Assembly (NCBI GenBank): GCA_029432775.1
Contig: JAROAZ010000021.1
Span: 1-64,000 of the forward strand
Reading direction: 5' to 3'
Origin: Pontiellaceae bacterium B12227
GTDB lineage: Bacteria; Verrucomicrobiota; Kiritimatiellia; Kiritimatiellales; Pontiellaceae
Length of the DNA: 64,000 nt
Shown: one piece after another, positions 25,900-35,074 of the stretch
Layout: each line of letters opens with the position of its first letter
Position numbering within the stretch: position 1 is the first letter of the stretch
Translations under genes and position numbers: made by a program
The notes under the pieces: generated by a model
What the model was told of the DNA's origin: nothing
The model's input: the letters and a program-made list of their open reading frames with translations, nothing else
Database searches by the model: none

Positions 25900-28422
25900 T
25901 CAATCCTCGATTTTCGCTTCGTCTTTTCCGGGTGTACTTGCTGTAAAATTATCCAACTTCCACGACGGTGCAGAAAGAGGCCCGCTTAAACGAAGCTCAA
26001 ATAGCTTAAAAATAGGATTCGTGATGACCCGGATCACTTTCTGGAGCCCCCGGTCGCTGAGCATCTGAACCTGCACCTTTGCATCGTAACCCGTCGACTG
26101 CGAATAACTTCCATGCGCTTTTGCACTGAATATATCACCCTTAAAAGAAGCCTCCTTAGAAAAAATTTCGCCGTTCTTCAGTTCAAAATCCAACCCGAAA
26201 CTGGTGATAGAAAACGTATTGAATCCAGGGACAACTTTCCGCATCAGACGGGAAAAACCGGTAAAGAGCGGCATGTCAGCCAGTTCCCCTTCATCAACTG
26301 AAACAATCCCGTTCCCATTCGCCGATTCAAAAAAATTCTGCCGGAGATCCGCCTGAATCGATGCGCTCGAGGAAACAAGCCCTTTCGTACGCTGACGACA
26401 GGGGAGTTCAACAAACTGCAGGCATTGTTTAAAGTCCGCCCCCTTCACACTGAAATCGAGCGAATAAGGCATATCCTCTCGTTCAGGATCCAGCTCGACG
26501 CTGAAGAGTCCCTCCCCCTCTCCTCCGTAGATTCCGAATGCGGAATTCGACACTGTTATCGTCGGCCCATGGCCGATGACAACCGCAGAAAAACGGTCAA
26601 GAGCAGCAACAGGAATGGTAAAATGATCGGCTTCCACTTCTGCGCGGAAATCCGTTGCCCGCATCGTCTTCCAGTCCAACGTCCCCTTTGCTTTCATCTG
26701 CGTGTCACCTGCAGTATGAATTTTGTCTCCGAACAGATCAAAGTCCGCATACGTCAGATCTTCCAGTAAGGCAGGAGGAAGGCTGCCGAATGCATCGAAA
26801 TGAACTGTAGATCTGCGGAAATCAATCGAAGCCGCACCCTTCATAAAATCAACACCGCTCATCACCGCAATGGGTTCAAGCCTCAATAGAGCATTTGAGT
26901 AGTATGCGGATATATGGGCAGAAGAAAGTAAACCATCATGAATTCCTGCATCGTTCCCCGACCCATGAACATTAATAAAAAAGGTACTCCAGTCTGTATA
27001 GCTGGATCCAAGCTCCAGGCTGATCTCCGGAGAACCCTCTGGGAACCAGAACCGCCCGATGGCATTTGTGGCGATGGGAACAATTGCTAAAGGCTCAAGC
27101 AGGAGGTTCGGATCCATACTCCCAGCGGCCTCAACCCCGAACGTTTCCCGATTAGCATCCCAGAAAACATGGCCTTTGGCAGAACCGCCGTGCAGAGAAC
27201 TTCCCACCTCTTCCGCACGATCCTCCTGCCCCTGAACCGTTGCATGTATCTCAGACAGGTCCAGATAGTTATTGGAACGGTCAATATTTCCCTTCACAGA
27301 CTCAATGAGCAAACCGCAATAGGTGACATCCCGAATCCCGAAGCTTCCGTGAATTGCATTAAGCAGATTCCCCGCCACCGCAGGCCCAACCCGCAAAGAA
27401 AACCGCGGCAGTTCTTCAAACTGAAGTTGAGCCTTAACCAACAGATCCAGAACTGGCTGAGGAGCAAGCAGCAACAGTTCACGTGAAGTAATCGAGTTTT
27501 TAAGATTTGCCTGGATCAGTTTACTGTTGAAATCATACGAAGCATCCAGTTCCATCGAACCATAATCCCGGGAAAGGCGGACCCGATCAAAATCGAGTTC
27601 GGGATAAGCATAGCGACCGGAAATATCCAATCCGACGAACTCAACCCCCCTGATGCGCAACTCCTGGGTCCTGAGCGAAAAGTCGACCGAACTGTCCGAA
27701 TAGTTATTTGCATCAATAGAAAAATTGACCTTCACATGTGCGGCACCAAGCAGCTTCAATTGCTGCAACCGGGTTTCCAGGGACTGGAACTTTTCTTCTG
27801 TAATCAAAACCGGAAACACCGTTTTCTGCTTCCGCCCCGTTTTTTCAGGGCTTTCGACTTTTTTTTGATCCCTTATTTTTTTCAGCAAGACCCCATCAAC
27901 TGAAAAATCGATTCCAATCCATGACATGGCACCATCCAGAAACGCAACCCGGTCCGGTAGCATGTCCAACGTCAGACTCATCGAATCAATAAAACGGGCA
28001 TCGCTCTTTTTCGGAATATTCACCCCCCACTCAACCGAGGGGGTCACTTGAATGCCAACGGCCTGAATATCAAGCTTCCAACCCTTTACAGTCTTGTCGC
28101 CCAGCTCCGTTTTGCGGTCAAACCGAACCTCCCGGGCCCGCAGCAAAGGGCCTAAATCATCCGGATTTCGGCTGTAATACGATACATCGACCGCCTTCCA
28201 TCCACGAAGGGTAAGCATGACGCTTTCAACGTGAACGGGTATCCCCGCATCATTTACACGCTTTATAATTTCACGCAGAATCGGGTCCGGAACACCATAT
28301 AGACGAAGAAAAACAAATGAAACAACCAGCAAGACAGCAACAAGACTGAGCATTCTAACAGCCATACGGACAACATGATATGTAGTCCGGACAATCCGTT
28401 TGCTGAGTTTCATTTTTTTCAT
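25900..28422 (-). CDS. AsmA-like envelope protein
   Basis: 840 residues. A basic N-terminus and one transmembrane anchor (MLSLVAVLLVVSFVFLRL) are followed by a long periplasmic beta-rich region. The C-terminal part (TRGLVSS-type SASIQADLRQ, then GNGIVSVDEGELADMPLFTG and FDLELKNGEI-like text) is typical of AsmA-like C-terminal domains. This superfamily includes bridge-like lipid transfer proteins between the two membranes. It is the last gene of the operon with DUF4340, GldG, permease and ATPase genes; its ATG directly follows the DUF4340 stop. Confidence 0.72.
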   Translation of the reverse strand: MKKMKLSKRIVRTTYHVVRMAVRMLSLVAVLLVVSFVFLRLYGVPDPILREIIKRVNDAGIPVHVESVMLTLRGWKAVDVSYYSRNPDDLGPLLRAREVRFDRKTELGDKTVKGWKLDIQAVGIQVTPSVEWGVNIPKKSDARFIDSMSLTLDMLPDRVAFLDGAMSWIGIDFSVDGVLLKKIRDQKKVESPEKTGRKQKTVFPVLITEEKFQSLETRLQQLKLLGAAHVKVNFSIDANNYSDSSVDFSLRTQELRIRGVEFVGLDISGRYAYPELDFDRVRLSRDYGSMELDASYDFNSKLIQANLKNSITSRELLLLAPQPVLDLLVKAQLQFEELPRFSLRVGPAVAGNLLNAIHGSFGIRDVTYCGLLIESVKGNIDRSNNYLDLSEIHATVQGQEDRAEEVGSSLHGGSAKGHVFWDANRETFGVEAAGSMDPNLLLEPLAIVPIATNAIGRFWFPEGSPEISLELGSSYTDWSTFFINVHGSGNDAGIHDGLLSSAHISAYYSNALLRLEPIAVMSGVDFMKGAASIDFRRSTVHFDAFGSLPPALLEDLTYADFDLFGDKIHTAGDTQMKAKGTLDWKTMRATDFRAEVEADHFTIPVAALDRFSAVVIGHGPTITVSNSAFGIYGGEGEGLFSVELDPEREDMPYSLDFSVKGADFKQCLQFVELPCRQRTKGLVSSSASIQADLRQNFFESANGNGIVSVDEGELADMPLFTGFSRLMRKVVPGFNTFSITSFGLDFELKNGEIFSKEASFKGDIFSAKAHGSYSQSTGYDAKVQVQMLSDRGLQKVIRVITNPIFKLFELRLSGPLSAPSWKLDNFTASTPGKDEAKIED

Positions 28423-30207
28423 CTATTCAACGACAGGCACAACCGGATTAGTTTCCTGCAGCAAGTCTGCTGTAAGCAGATTAACAACCGGTTTTTCCAG
28501 ATAAAAAACCACATCCCGTCCCTTCACCATAGTATAAAAACCATCCGGCGTTTCCCGACCGATCAACAACACCCGGCCCAACTGATTGGAGTCAGACAAA
28601 CCGATATGCAATTCGGCCAAAGGACTGGCCAACCCATAAATGTCAAGATCCCTAGGGTTGTACGTAATATATCCGGATGTATCGACCCGCGCAATCCGGC
28701 GCAGCATTTTAGCCATGGCAGCTTTATTCAACCGGACATTTCCATTGGTCCCCACAGGAGCAAAATTCTGATCTTCCAGCCGCTCGACAACCTGCCGTTC
28801 GATATTGCCTTTCTGGAGGGCCACTATATTCACCTGTTCAGGATCAAGCGTCCACACCGTCCGGTTTTTATAAACCAAAGGGTCAATAATAGAATCAGGA
28901 ACAAGCGGAAGGTTGATGCGATAAACTGCCGGGTCATCATCCCGGCGGATGAGCAATCCTTCTCTACTTCCATTGGTCGGAAGAATCTCAAGCCGGTTAG
29001 TGGTTCCCTGCTCAACAGAACCGAATTCAATGCTCCATTCGGCAGGAATGCTGTTTGTGACAACATCAAACTCTGTAATCACAGCACTAACCCAAAGCGT
29101 AACAAAATCTGAAATCTGTTGAGGATCTGCCTCCCATACCATCGGGCTCGTGATGTTCCAACCTTTGGCAACATCATAGGCCATGCCCAGTTGATCGCCG
29201 CCGTGCGTAATATGAATTGAAGAAATACTCCCGGGCGGCACAGCGAGCACCCCCGCATCTCGGAACCGGTCGGTGGGCACATTCAGCAACTGAAGAATAT
29301 CAGCGGAAAGCGAAAAAACCGATGTATCATCCGCGCGCCTGGCATAGACAAATCCCGGCTGGTCCGCAATATCATCGCCAATCACCAACATCCGTGATGT
29401 TCCATCGGTATGACCCAGCGATATCTGACGGGTTTCACCCTGCAGTCCATAAACCGAAAAGTCCGAAACATTATCTGCCACAAAATCTTCAATCCGAAGC
29501 AGGTAAAGTTTTTCAATGAAAAGGTCCACTTCCTTCACATCAGCCTGTGCCGAAACGGGCTGCTGCATGCGCCACCCCTCGTGCGGATCCTTTACCAACT
29601 GCACAAAACCCGCCGACCCCCGGATTTCAACACGTCGCACACCGGCCGCTTCGCCTGGGAACAGAATTCGGTCACGTAGGAGATCCGGCGAATCCGGGAC
29701 CACCACCAGCAGTTTATCGGAAACCGTATAAATATCTTCCGCTTCTCCCGATTTGGCATAAACCATGTCTCCGAGAGGCGTTTTTCGTCCAACGAGCCAG
29801 GTATGGCGACCCTGATTATCAACTGCGGCAATTGAAATCGCAGGATCTGAGAAGCCGTATTCGGCGGAATCCATTCCCCGAATAGACAGTTGTTGTCCCG
29901 TAATCGTCGTTCCCTTGCCCATCGAGTTAAGGCCGGAAACCATACGATGAATTAATGCTTCATCGGCACGGCCTGTATTGCCGTCGCGGTCGCCGGCCAT
30001 CCAGATACCATTTTCTTTCACACAGCGAACGACCTGATTGGAATGCCTGAATTCAATCGATATCAGGGTATGAGCATCCAGGTTAAACAACCGCACCCGC
30101 TCTGCAGTTCGGGAGGGCTTGTTGGCACGCATACTTTCCTGCACCCAGATGAATACACCCAGCACCATGATACAGAATAAAATAATAAGCGTAGAACGAC
30201 CCTTCAT
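28423..30207 (-). CDS. DUF4340 domain protein, periplasmic
   Basis: 594 residues from the ATG at 30207, 7 bp after the GldG stop; an upstream in-frame start at 30249 overlaps GldG and is rejected. An N-terminal membrane anchor (STLIILFCIMVLGVFIWV) is followed by repeated beta-rich blocks around WLVGRKTPLGDMVYAK, LVIGDDIADQPGFVYAR and LLIGRETPDGFYTMVKG, the DUF4340 signature repeated about three times. DUF4340 genes usually lie beside GldG-type ABC genes, as here, and the product probably works with that transporter at the periplasmic face. Function unknown. Confidence 0.85.
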   Translation of the reverse strand: MKGRSTLIILFCIMVLGVFIWVQESMRANKPSRTAERVRLFNLDAHTLISIEFRHSNQVVRCVKENGIWMAGDRDGNTGRADEALIHRMVSGLNSMGKGTTITGQQLSIRGMDSAEYGFSDPAISIAAVDNQGRHTWLVGRKTPLGDMVYAKSGEAEDIYTVSDKLLVVVPDSPDLLRDRILFPGEAAGVRRVEIRGSAGFVQLVKDPHEGWRMQQPVSAQADVKEVDLFIEKLYLLRIEDFVADNVSDFSVYGLQGETRQISLGHTDGTSRMLVIGDDIADQPGFVYARRADDTSVFSLSADILQLLNVPTDRFRDAGVLAVPPGSISSIHITHGGDQLGMAYDVAKGWNITSPMVWEADPQQISDFVTLWVSAVITEFDVVTNSIPAEWSIEFGSVEQGTTNRLEILPTNGSREGLLIRRDDDPAVYRINLPLVPDSIIDPLVYKNRTVWTLDPEQVNIVALQKGNIERQVVERLEDQNFAPVGTNGNVRLNKAAMAKMLRRIARVDTSGYITYNPRDLDIYGLASPLAELHIGLSDSNQLGRVLLIGRETPDGFYTMVKGRDVVFYLEKPVVNLLTADLLQETNPVVPVVE

Positions 30208-30214
30208 GCTGCCT

Positions 30215-31660
30215 CTATTTTCTTCGGCGGGCCCACACCAGCAAACCAAGTACCATGGCCACGGCAGGAATCCCTGTTACATTAATCCAGAACAAGACGC
30301 GAAGCTGTTTGCGAGAAAGGCTCAGCTTTACTTCTTCAATGGGTTTCGGCGCAATCGCCATCAACTCTTCACGATCGAGCAACCAGTTTAAAGCGCTCAT
30401 AAACAGATCTTCATTCCCACCAACCATACTTCCGTTACTGACAAAATCAGAATCGCCGAACACCACCATTCGGGACGGACGGATCTGAACATCGAGCATA
30501 GTCTGCGATGCCCCGCGCTCAACAGCAACCCCCAGCGAGATGGGCCGGTTCGGGTCGTTCCCGAGGAAATCCCCGGTTTTTTCATCGTACTTAGCTGTGG
30601 ATTCTTCCACCTGCGTCTCCGACCAGCTTTTTTCAGACGTAAAGAATAACGGAACAACAGAAGGTTGATCTTCAGCAGCTGCATTTTCATCTCCAACAAC
30701 CTGCATGATAGAGCGAGGTAGAATAAACTGAACTATGGAATCCATTTCCATACTGATCGGATGCACCCCGTAGCGACGGATATGTACATCACTGCCTCGG
30801 AGCGTATTCTCCGGATCCACCACAATATCGTCCCGCAGAGCAACCCCCCAGCGACTCAGCATCGGTTCCAGTCCGGTCTCTCTCAATGCGTCCAACATCA
30901 CCAGCACCCGACCGCTGCGGCTGAGATAATCCTCAATCATTTCAATCTCAACAGAGCTCATCATCTTTTCAGGACCTGCAATCACCAGAGCGGCTGCATC
31001 TTCAGGAATCTGCTTTTCCCCGCTCAGCATCAGCTCCTTAACTATCAGGTTATCGCGAAGAACAATGGTACCGATTTTTGAATATCCAGACATTGGATCA
31101 AATTCCGAAACCCTTTTCTCACCGTGCCCTACCAGAAAATAAACCGTGGGTGTATCCCCCTGCATCAGTCCATAGATCGCACTGGAAAAAGCCTGCTCTC
31201 CTTTGAAGGCTGAAATGGTAGCGTCCCGCTGGCCCTTCTCTTTTGTGAGTTCAGCAATATCACCTTGCTTAACCACCTTACTGCGCTCTCCGATATCAAA
31301 CACCACCACCTGAGCCTCGGTCAGCCCATATTGATTCGCCAGTTTTTCGGTGCGGGCCAGATCGCGGGCCGGATCCACCCATTCCACATGAATATTCCGG
31401 GAATGATACTGATACTCCTCCAGCAGGTTCTCTACATCATGATACAGCTTATGCTCTTCCTGAAAGAACACCGTAACACGAACATCCTGCTCCAACTCAT
31501 CCAACAGACTGAGTGTCTTTTCAGAGAGCTCATAATAGGTCCGGCCGCTCAGATTCACGCGCACCGGATTGCGGGCACCGATGAAGCCGATCATCTGCAC
31601 CAGCACAAAAGCCAGCAACACCGCAGCAATGGAATTTAAATTGATCAAAAATCGTTTCAT
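30215..31660 (-). CDS. GldG-like ABC transporter auxiliary protein
   Basis: 481 residues. An N-terminal helix (AAVLLAFVLVQMIGFIGA), a long periplasmic domain (YYELSEKTLSLLDELEQDVRV, then FFLVGHGEKRVSEF-like text) and a C-terminal transmembrane helix just before the basic end (ARRRK) match the ABC_transp_aux/GldG family. In Bacteroidetes GldA-GldF-GldG support gliding motility and secretion; in PVC bacteria the same trio occurs without gliding. It lies 11 bp after the permease gene. Confidence 0.85.
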   Translation of the reverse strand: MKRFLINLNSIAAVLLAFVLVQMIGFIGARNPVRVNLSGRTYYELSEKTLSLLDELEQDVRVTVFFQEEHKLYHDVENLLEEYQYHSRNIHVEWVDPARDLARTEKLANQYGLTEAQVVVFDIGERSKVVKQGDIAELTKEKGQRDATISAFKGEQAFSSAIYGLMQGDTPTVYFLVGHGEKRVSEFDPMSGYSKIGTIVLRDNLIVKELMLSGEKQIPEDAAALVIAGPEKMMSSVEIEMIEDYLSRSGRVLVMLDALRETGLEPMLSRWGVALRDDIVVDPENTLRGSDVHIRRYGVHPISMEMDSIVQFILPRSIMQVVGDENAAAEDQPSVVPLFFTSEKSWSETQVEESTAKYDEKTGDFLGNDPNRPISLGVAVERGASQTMLDVQIRPSRMVVFGDSDFVSNGSMVGGNEDLFMSALNWLLDREELMAIAPKPIEEVKLSLSRKQLRVLFWINVTGIPAVAMVLGLLVWARRRK

Positions 31661-31671
31661 AGCAATCCTGC

Positions 31672-32424
31672 CTAGGCCCTTTTACTTTCGACAACCCGCA
31701 CCGCAGCAAAGAGGAACCAGACTGCATGCGTCACATACATGATCACAATCCGGCTATCCACCACACCCCGCGCAAAATCCATCATATGTGCAAAGGAAGA
31801 ATAATACTGGCCAACAATCCGCACCGCAGGATTCTGGGCGGTGTAGGCCATATACATCATTCCGAGAAAAGAACCGAACAGAATGGCAAACCCGCCAATG
31901 GCTGCAACAATCTGATTCGAAGTCAGACTCGACATAAATAATCCGACCGCAATATAGAGCATTCCGACCAGAATCACGCCCAGAGCACCGGATTGCAGCG
32001 CTCCCATATCAGGAAACCCCGACACCTCTGCCGGTGCCAGCCGATATTGGAACAAGACATAAATCAATGCGGGCAACCATAGAACAATATAGAAGATCAG
32101 TGCCCCGAAAAATTTGGATAGAACCAATTCCGGCACCCGCACCGAAGTCGTCAGCAAAGCCTCCAGCGTTCCCAGCTTCCGCTCCTCCGCAAACAGACGC
32201 ATCGTGATCAGAGGAACAATCACCGGAAGCGCAAACGTGAGTAAAGGACCGCTGAACATCAGCTGCGTTGCAATGGTCAGCGACTCGCCGTGAGCAAGCT
32301 GACTCAGCAGCCAGATAAAATTCCCGCCCGTCAATGCCCAGAAAAAAAACATCACCACATAAGCAATCGGTGAATAGAAACAGGTTCGAAGCTCCTTTTT
32401 GAGCAGACTGATGAACACACTCAT
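31672..32424 (-). CDS. ABC-2 type permease (GldF-like)
   Basis: 250 residues with about six membrane helices, the size of GldF/NosY-type permeases. MRLFAEERKLGTLEALLTTSV near residue 75-95 is the conserved cytoplasmic coupling segment of ABC-2 permeases. It pairs with the ATPase encoded just upstream; the start and stop codons of the two genes overlap by one base. Confidence 0.9.
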   Translation of the reverse strand: MSVFISLLKKELRTCFYSPIAYVVMFFFWALTGGNFIWLLSQLAHGESLTIATQLMFSGPLLTFALPVIVPLITMRLFAEERKLGTLEALLTTSVRVPELVLSKFFGALIFYIVLWLPALIYVLFQYRLAPAEVSGFPDMGALQSGALGVILVGMLYIAVGLFMSSLTSNQIVAAIGGFAILFGSFLGMMYMAYTAQNPAVRIVGQYYSSFAHMMDFARGVVDSRIVIMYVTHAVWFLFAAVRVVESKRA

Positions 32425-33362
32425 TATTCCGCCCCCTTCTTCCGGGTAATCTGCACAAACGTGTCCTCCAGCGAATGCTGCTGCTCAGAAAGCTCCCTCA
32501 AAGCCCAGCCCTCGGAAACCGCAAGATTGAACAGCTCAACACGCATCGAAGCCGAGTCAGCCTCCACCTCTAGCCAAAGCCATCCATCAGCCAGCTCTGA
32601 AGCATTGCGGACATCAAGCCCTTCCATGGAACTGACCTTCTGTATTGCCGCCGCCTGCTCCGCCATCACTTCCATTTCGATAATCGAACAGGCATGCAGT
32701 TTTCGGTGCAGGTTCTCTTCGGTATCCGAAGCAACAATCTTTCCTTCATTAATAATCAGAATCCGCTCACAGATGGCCTCCACCTCCTGAAGAATATGGG
32801 TGGAAAGCAGAATGGTATGCCGTTTCGCCAACGTCGTAATCAGCTCGCGAACCTGGCGGATCTGGAACGGGTCCAGGCCCACGGTCGGTTCATCAAGCAC
32901 CAGTAGGTCGGGATCGTGCACCAGACTGTCGGCCAATCCCACACGCTGACGATAGCCCTTCGAAAGCTGCCCGATAATGCGTTTCCCAACCTCTGTAAGA
33001 CCGCACTGCTCTTTGACTTCATTAATTTTAGCCCGACGGGCAGAAGCTTTCACGCCCTTCAGCGAGGCCCGGAACTTCAGATATTCATCCACGCGCATCT
33101 CCGGATAAAGCGGACAGCTTTCCGGCAGATAACCAATACGGCGGCGCACTTCCTGCGGGTGTTTGGAAATATCAAAACCGGCCACCTCAATCGACCCGGA
33201 ATTCATCGGCAGATATCCGGTCAACATACGCATTGTGGTGGTTTTTCCCGCCCCGTTGGGACCAAGAAAGCCGACGATCTCTCCCCGGCCCACTTCAAAC
33301 GAGATATCATCCACCGCCAACCGCGCCGGATATTTCTTCGTTACCCCAGATACTTTAATCAT
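32424..33362 (-). CDS. ABC transporter ATP-binding protein (GldA-like)
   Basis: 312 residues. Walker A GPNGAGKTTT, signature LSKGYRQRVGLADSL (a variant of LSGGQ), Walker B LLVLDEPTVGLDP and the switch His in LLSTHIL are all present. A C-terminal extension of about 90 residues is usual for ATPases of ABC-2 exporters. First gene of a five-gene operon (ATPase, permease, GldG, DUF4340, AsmA-like); the exported substrate is unknown. Confidence 0.92.
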   Translation of the reverse strand: MIKVSGVTKKYPARLAVDDISFEVGRGEIVGFLGPNGAGKTTTMRMLTGYLPMNSGSIEVAGFDISKHPQEVRRRIGYLPESCPLYPEMRVDEYLKFRASLKGVKASARRAKINEVKEQCGLTEVGKRIIGQLSKGYRQRVGLADSLVHDPDLLVLDEPTVGLDPFQIRQVRELITTLAKRHTILLSTHILQEVEAICERILIINEGKIVASDTEENLHRKLHACSIIEMEVMAEQAAAIQKVSSMEGLDVRNASELADGWLWLEVEADSASMRVELFNLAVSEGWALRELSEQQHSLEDTFVQITRKKGAE

Positions 33363-33447
33363 AAAATAAGCCCGTTCAATTAAAGCCGTTCATTATGCCG
33401 GAACCCCTTGCCGAGTCAAGAAACGGTCGGGTCCCGAAGATTGGAAA

Positions 33448-33651
33448 TCAGCGGCCGCAATCTTTGCAGAAATTTGCGGCGGAGCGGTCCCAGGTGGCCT
33501 CACCCTCTTTGGAGAAAAAGCAGCCGGGAATGGCTCCCTTTGCCCGATGGTAGGCCACACACTCGCAGCACAGCCCCCGTTTATCACAATCGTACGAGCA
33601 CGTGCAGTGTTTTAGATTTTCCTCTTTATTCGGACACGCCTTCGCTGCCAT
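33448..33651 (-). CDS. Small cysteine-rich DUF6485 protein
   Basis: 67 residues with ten cysteines (CPNKEENLKHCTCSYDC, CCECVAYHR, PGCFF, CKDCGR). The pattern is that of DUF6485, small probably metal-binding proteins found mainly in anaerobes. The start ATG overlaps the hisC stop (TAATG), so translation is probably coupled to hisC. No function is known; the link with histidine synthesis may be only positional. Confidence 0.8.
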   Translation of the reverse strand: MAAKACPNKEENLKHCTCSYDCDKRGLCCECVAYHRAKGAIPGCFFSKEGEATWDRSAANFCKDCGR

Positions 33652-34706
33652 TAAGCTTCTCCGTTCAGAATCGCTTCGGTTACATCCAGAAACTTCAGCA
33701 TTTCCGGTGCAGTTCCAATGGTAACACGCAAATAATCCTTAGTGCGCTCGTCACCGCCGAAATAACGGACAATGATGTTCTTTTTGCGTAACGCTTCGAA
33801 CAACGGCTTCGCACCAATGCCCAGCGGCTTCACCCACAGAAAGTTTGTCTGCGATGTTCCAATCTGGAATCCGAGTTCCGAAAGTTTATCCGCAACCAGC
33901 TTACGGGTTTCAACAATGGCCGAAACATTCGCCTTCATCGTGTCCTGATCCAGAATGGCCACGCGGGCGATCTCCTGCGTCAGATAGTTCACGTTGTAGG
34001 AATCCTTAATCTTAAACATCGCGCCGATCAACTCAGCCGAACCCACGCAATAACCCAGGCGGATCCCGGCCAGCGAATAGGACTTTGAAAGCGTCCGCGC
34101 AACAATCACGCTGTCATACTTCAGCGCGAATTCCATACAGTTGTCGTCGGCAAAATCCGCATAAGCCTCATCAATCAGCGTAACGCCATCGAAGTTCTGA
34201 ACAAAATGCTCCACCGTCGGCTTGTCATAAACAAAACTCGTCGGCGCATTCGGGTTCGTCAGGAAAAAGAGCGATGCAGAATAGTCATCCGGCATCTGCC
34301 AGCCAAAACCGGCATCCAGTGCCACCGGCTTTTTCTCCACATCTTCAATATCCGAAAGAATCGGATAGAGCGAATATGACGGATCAAAATAACCCACGGA
34401 ACCTTCGCGCTCCACAAAGGCGCGGATACTCAGCGCCAGCACTTCATCGGAGCCGTTGCCCACAAAAACATTTTCCACCTCGCACCCATGCAGTTCCGCA
34501 ATGGCTTTGCGCAGCTCAACGCAGACCGGGTCCGGATAGCGCGAAAGCACCGAGATATCGATCATTGAGAGAATATCCTGCACATCCGGCGACGGCAGAT
34601 ACGGATTTTCGTTCGTATTCAGTTTAACAATATCTTCGTCCTTCGGCTGTTCACCGGGCACATAGCCCTCCATCGCCTGAACGGACTTTCTAATTAAATT
34701 GCTCAT
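33651..34706 (-). CDS. hisC: Histidinol-phosphate aminotransferase HisC
   Basis: 351 residues, class I/II PLP-dependent aminotransferase. Seen: NENPYLPSP near the N-terminus, the cofactor-contact segments FLTNPNAP and DEAYADF, and the PLP Lys in TLSKSYSLAGIRLGY. HisC converts imidazole-acetol phosphate and glutamate to histidinol phosphate. It lies two genes downstream of hisD in the same tight operon, which supports histidine synthesis over a general aminotransferase role. Confidence 0.93.
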   Translation of the reverse strand: MSNLIRKSVQAMEGYVPGEQPKDEDIVKLNTNENPYLPSPDVQDILSMIDISVLSRYPDPVCVELRKAIAELHGCEVENVFVGNGSDEVLALSIRAFVEREGSVGYFDPSYSLYPILSDIEDVEKKPVALDAGFGWQMPDDYSASLFFLTNPNAPTSFVYDKPTVEHFVQNFDGVTLIDEAYADFADDNCMEFALKYDSVIVARTLSKSYSLAGIRLGYCVGSAELIGAMFKIKDSYNVNYLTQEIARVAILDQDTMKANVSAIVETRKLVADKLSELGFQIGTSQTNFLWVKPLGIGAKPLFEALRKKNIIVRYFGGDERTKDYLRVTIGTAPEMLKFLDVTEAILNGEA

Positions 34707-34708
34707 AG

Positions 34709-35074
34709 CTATTTCTCGTTGATATATCGACGTTGCAGCTCTGCTCCGCCATGCAGTTCACTGACCAGAATAATCTTTTCCGTTCGGATATAGAGGCTGC
34801 TCTTCTGGTTGCCCCACCGGCCTTTGCCGTATTCCATCACACGGCGCTTCTCTTCGGCCCATTCCGAATCTTTATCCGTACGAACCCAGAACACATGTTC
34901 CAACTTCAGGAAACGCAGTTCACACGTTCCGTTTCCCAGAACAACCTGCTCAAATTGACCGCGGTCCGCCAGACCACTATAGCTGTTCAGCCCGTCGCCG
35001 TCTTCGCAGACTTCAACCTCGAGCCATACCTGATCCGGCAGTGATTCCGAAGAATGCTCCATGAACCCGCTCAC
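34709..35074 (-). CDS. Hypothetical protein between hisD and hisC
   Basis: 121 residues, not recognised. It is hydrophilic, acidic near the N-terminus, with no signal peptide or membrane helix; it contains a basic patch (EEKRRVMEYGKGRWGNQ) and ends IINEK-like (RRYINEK). It abuts hisD (0 bp) and lies 2 bp from hisC, so it is certainly in the his operon and probably translated, but nothing shows a biosynthetic role. Confidence 0.7.
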   Translation of the reverse strand: MSGFMEHSSESLPDQVWLEVEVCEDGDGLNSYSGLADRGQFEQVVLGNGTCELRFLKLEHVFWVRTDKDSEWAEEKRRVMEYGKGRWGNQKSSLYIRTEKIILVSELHGGAELQRRYINEK

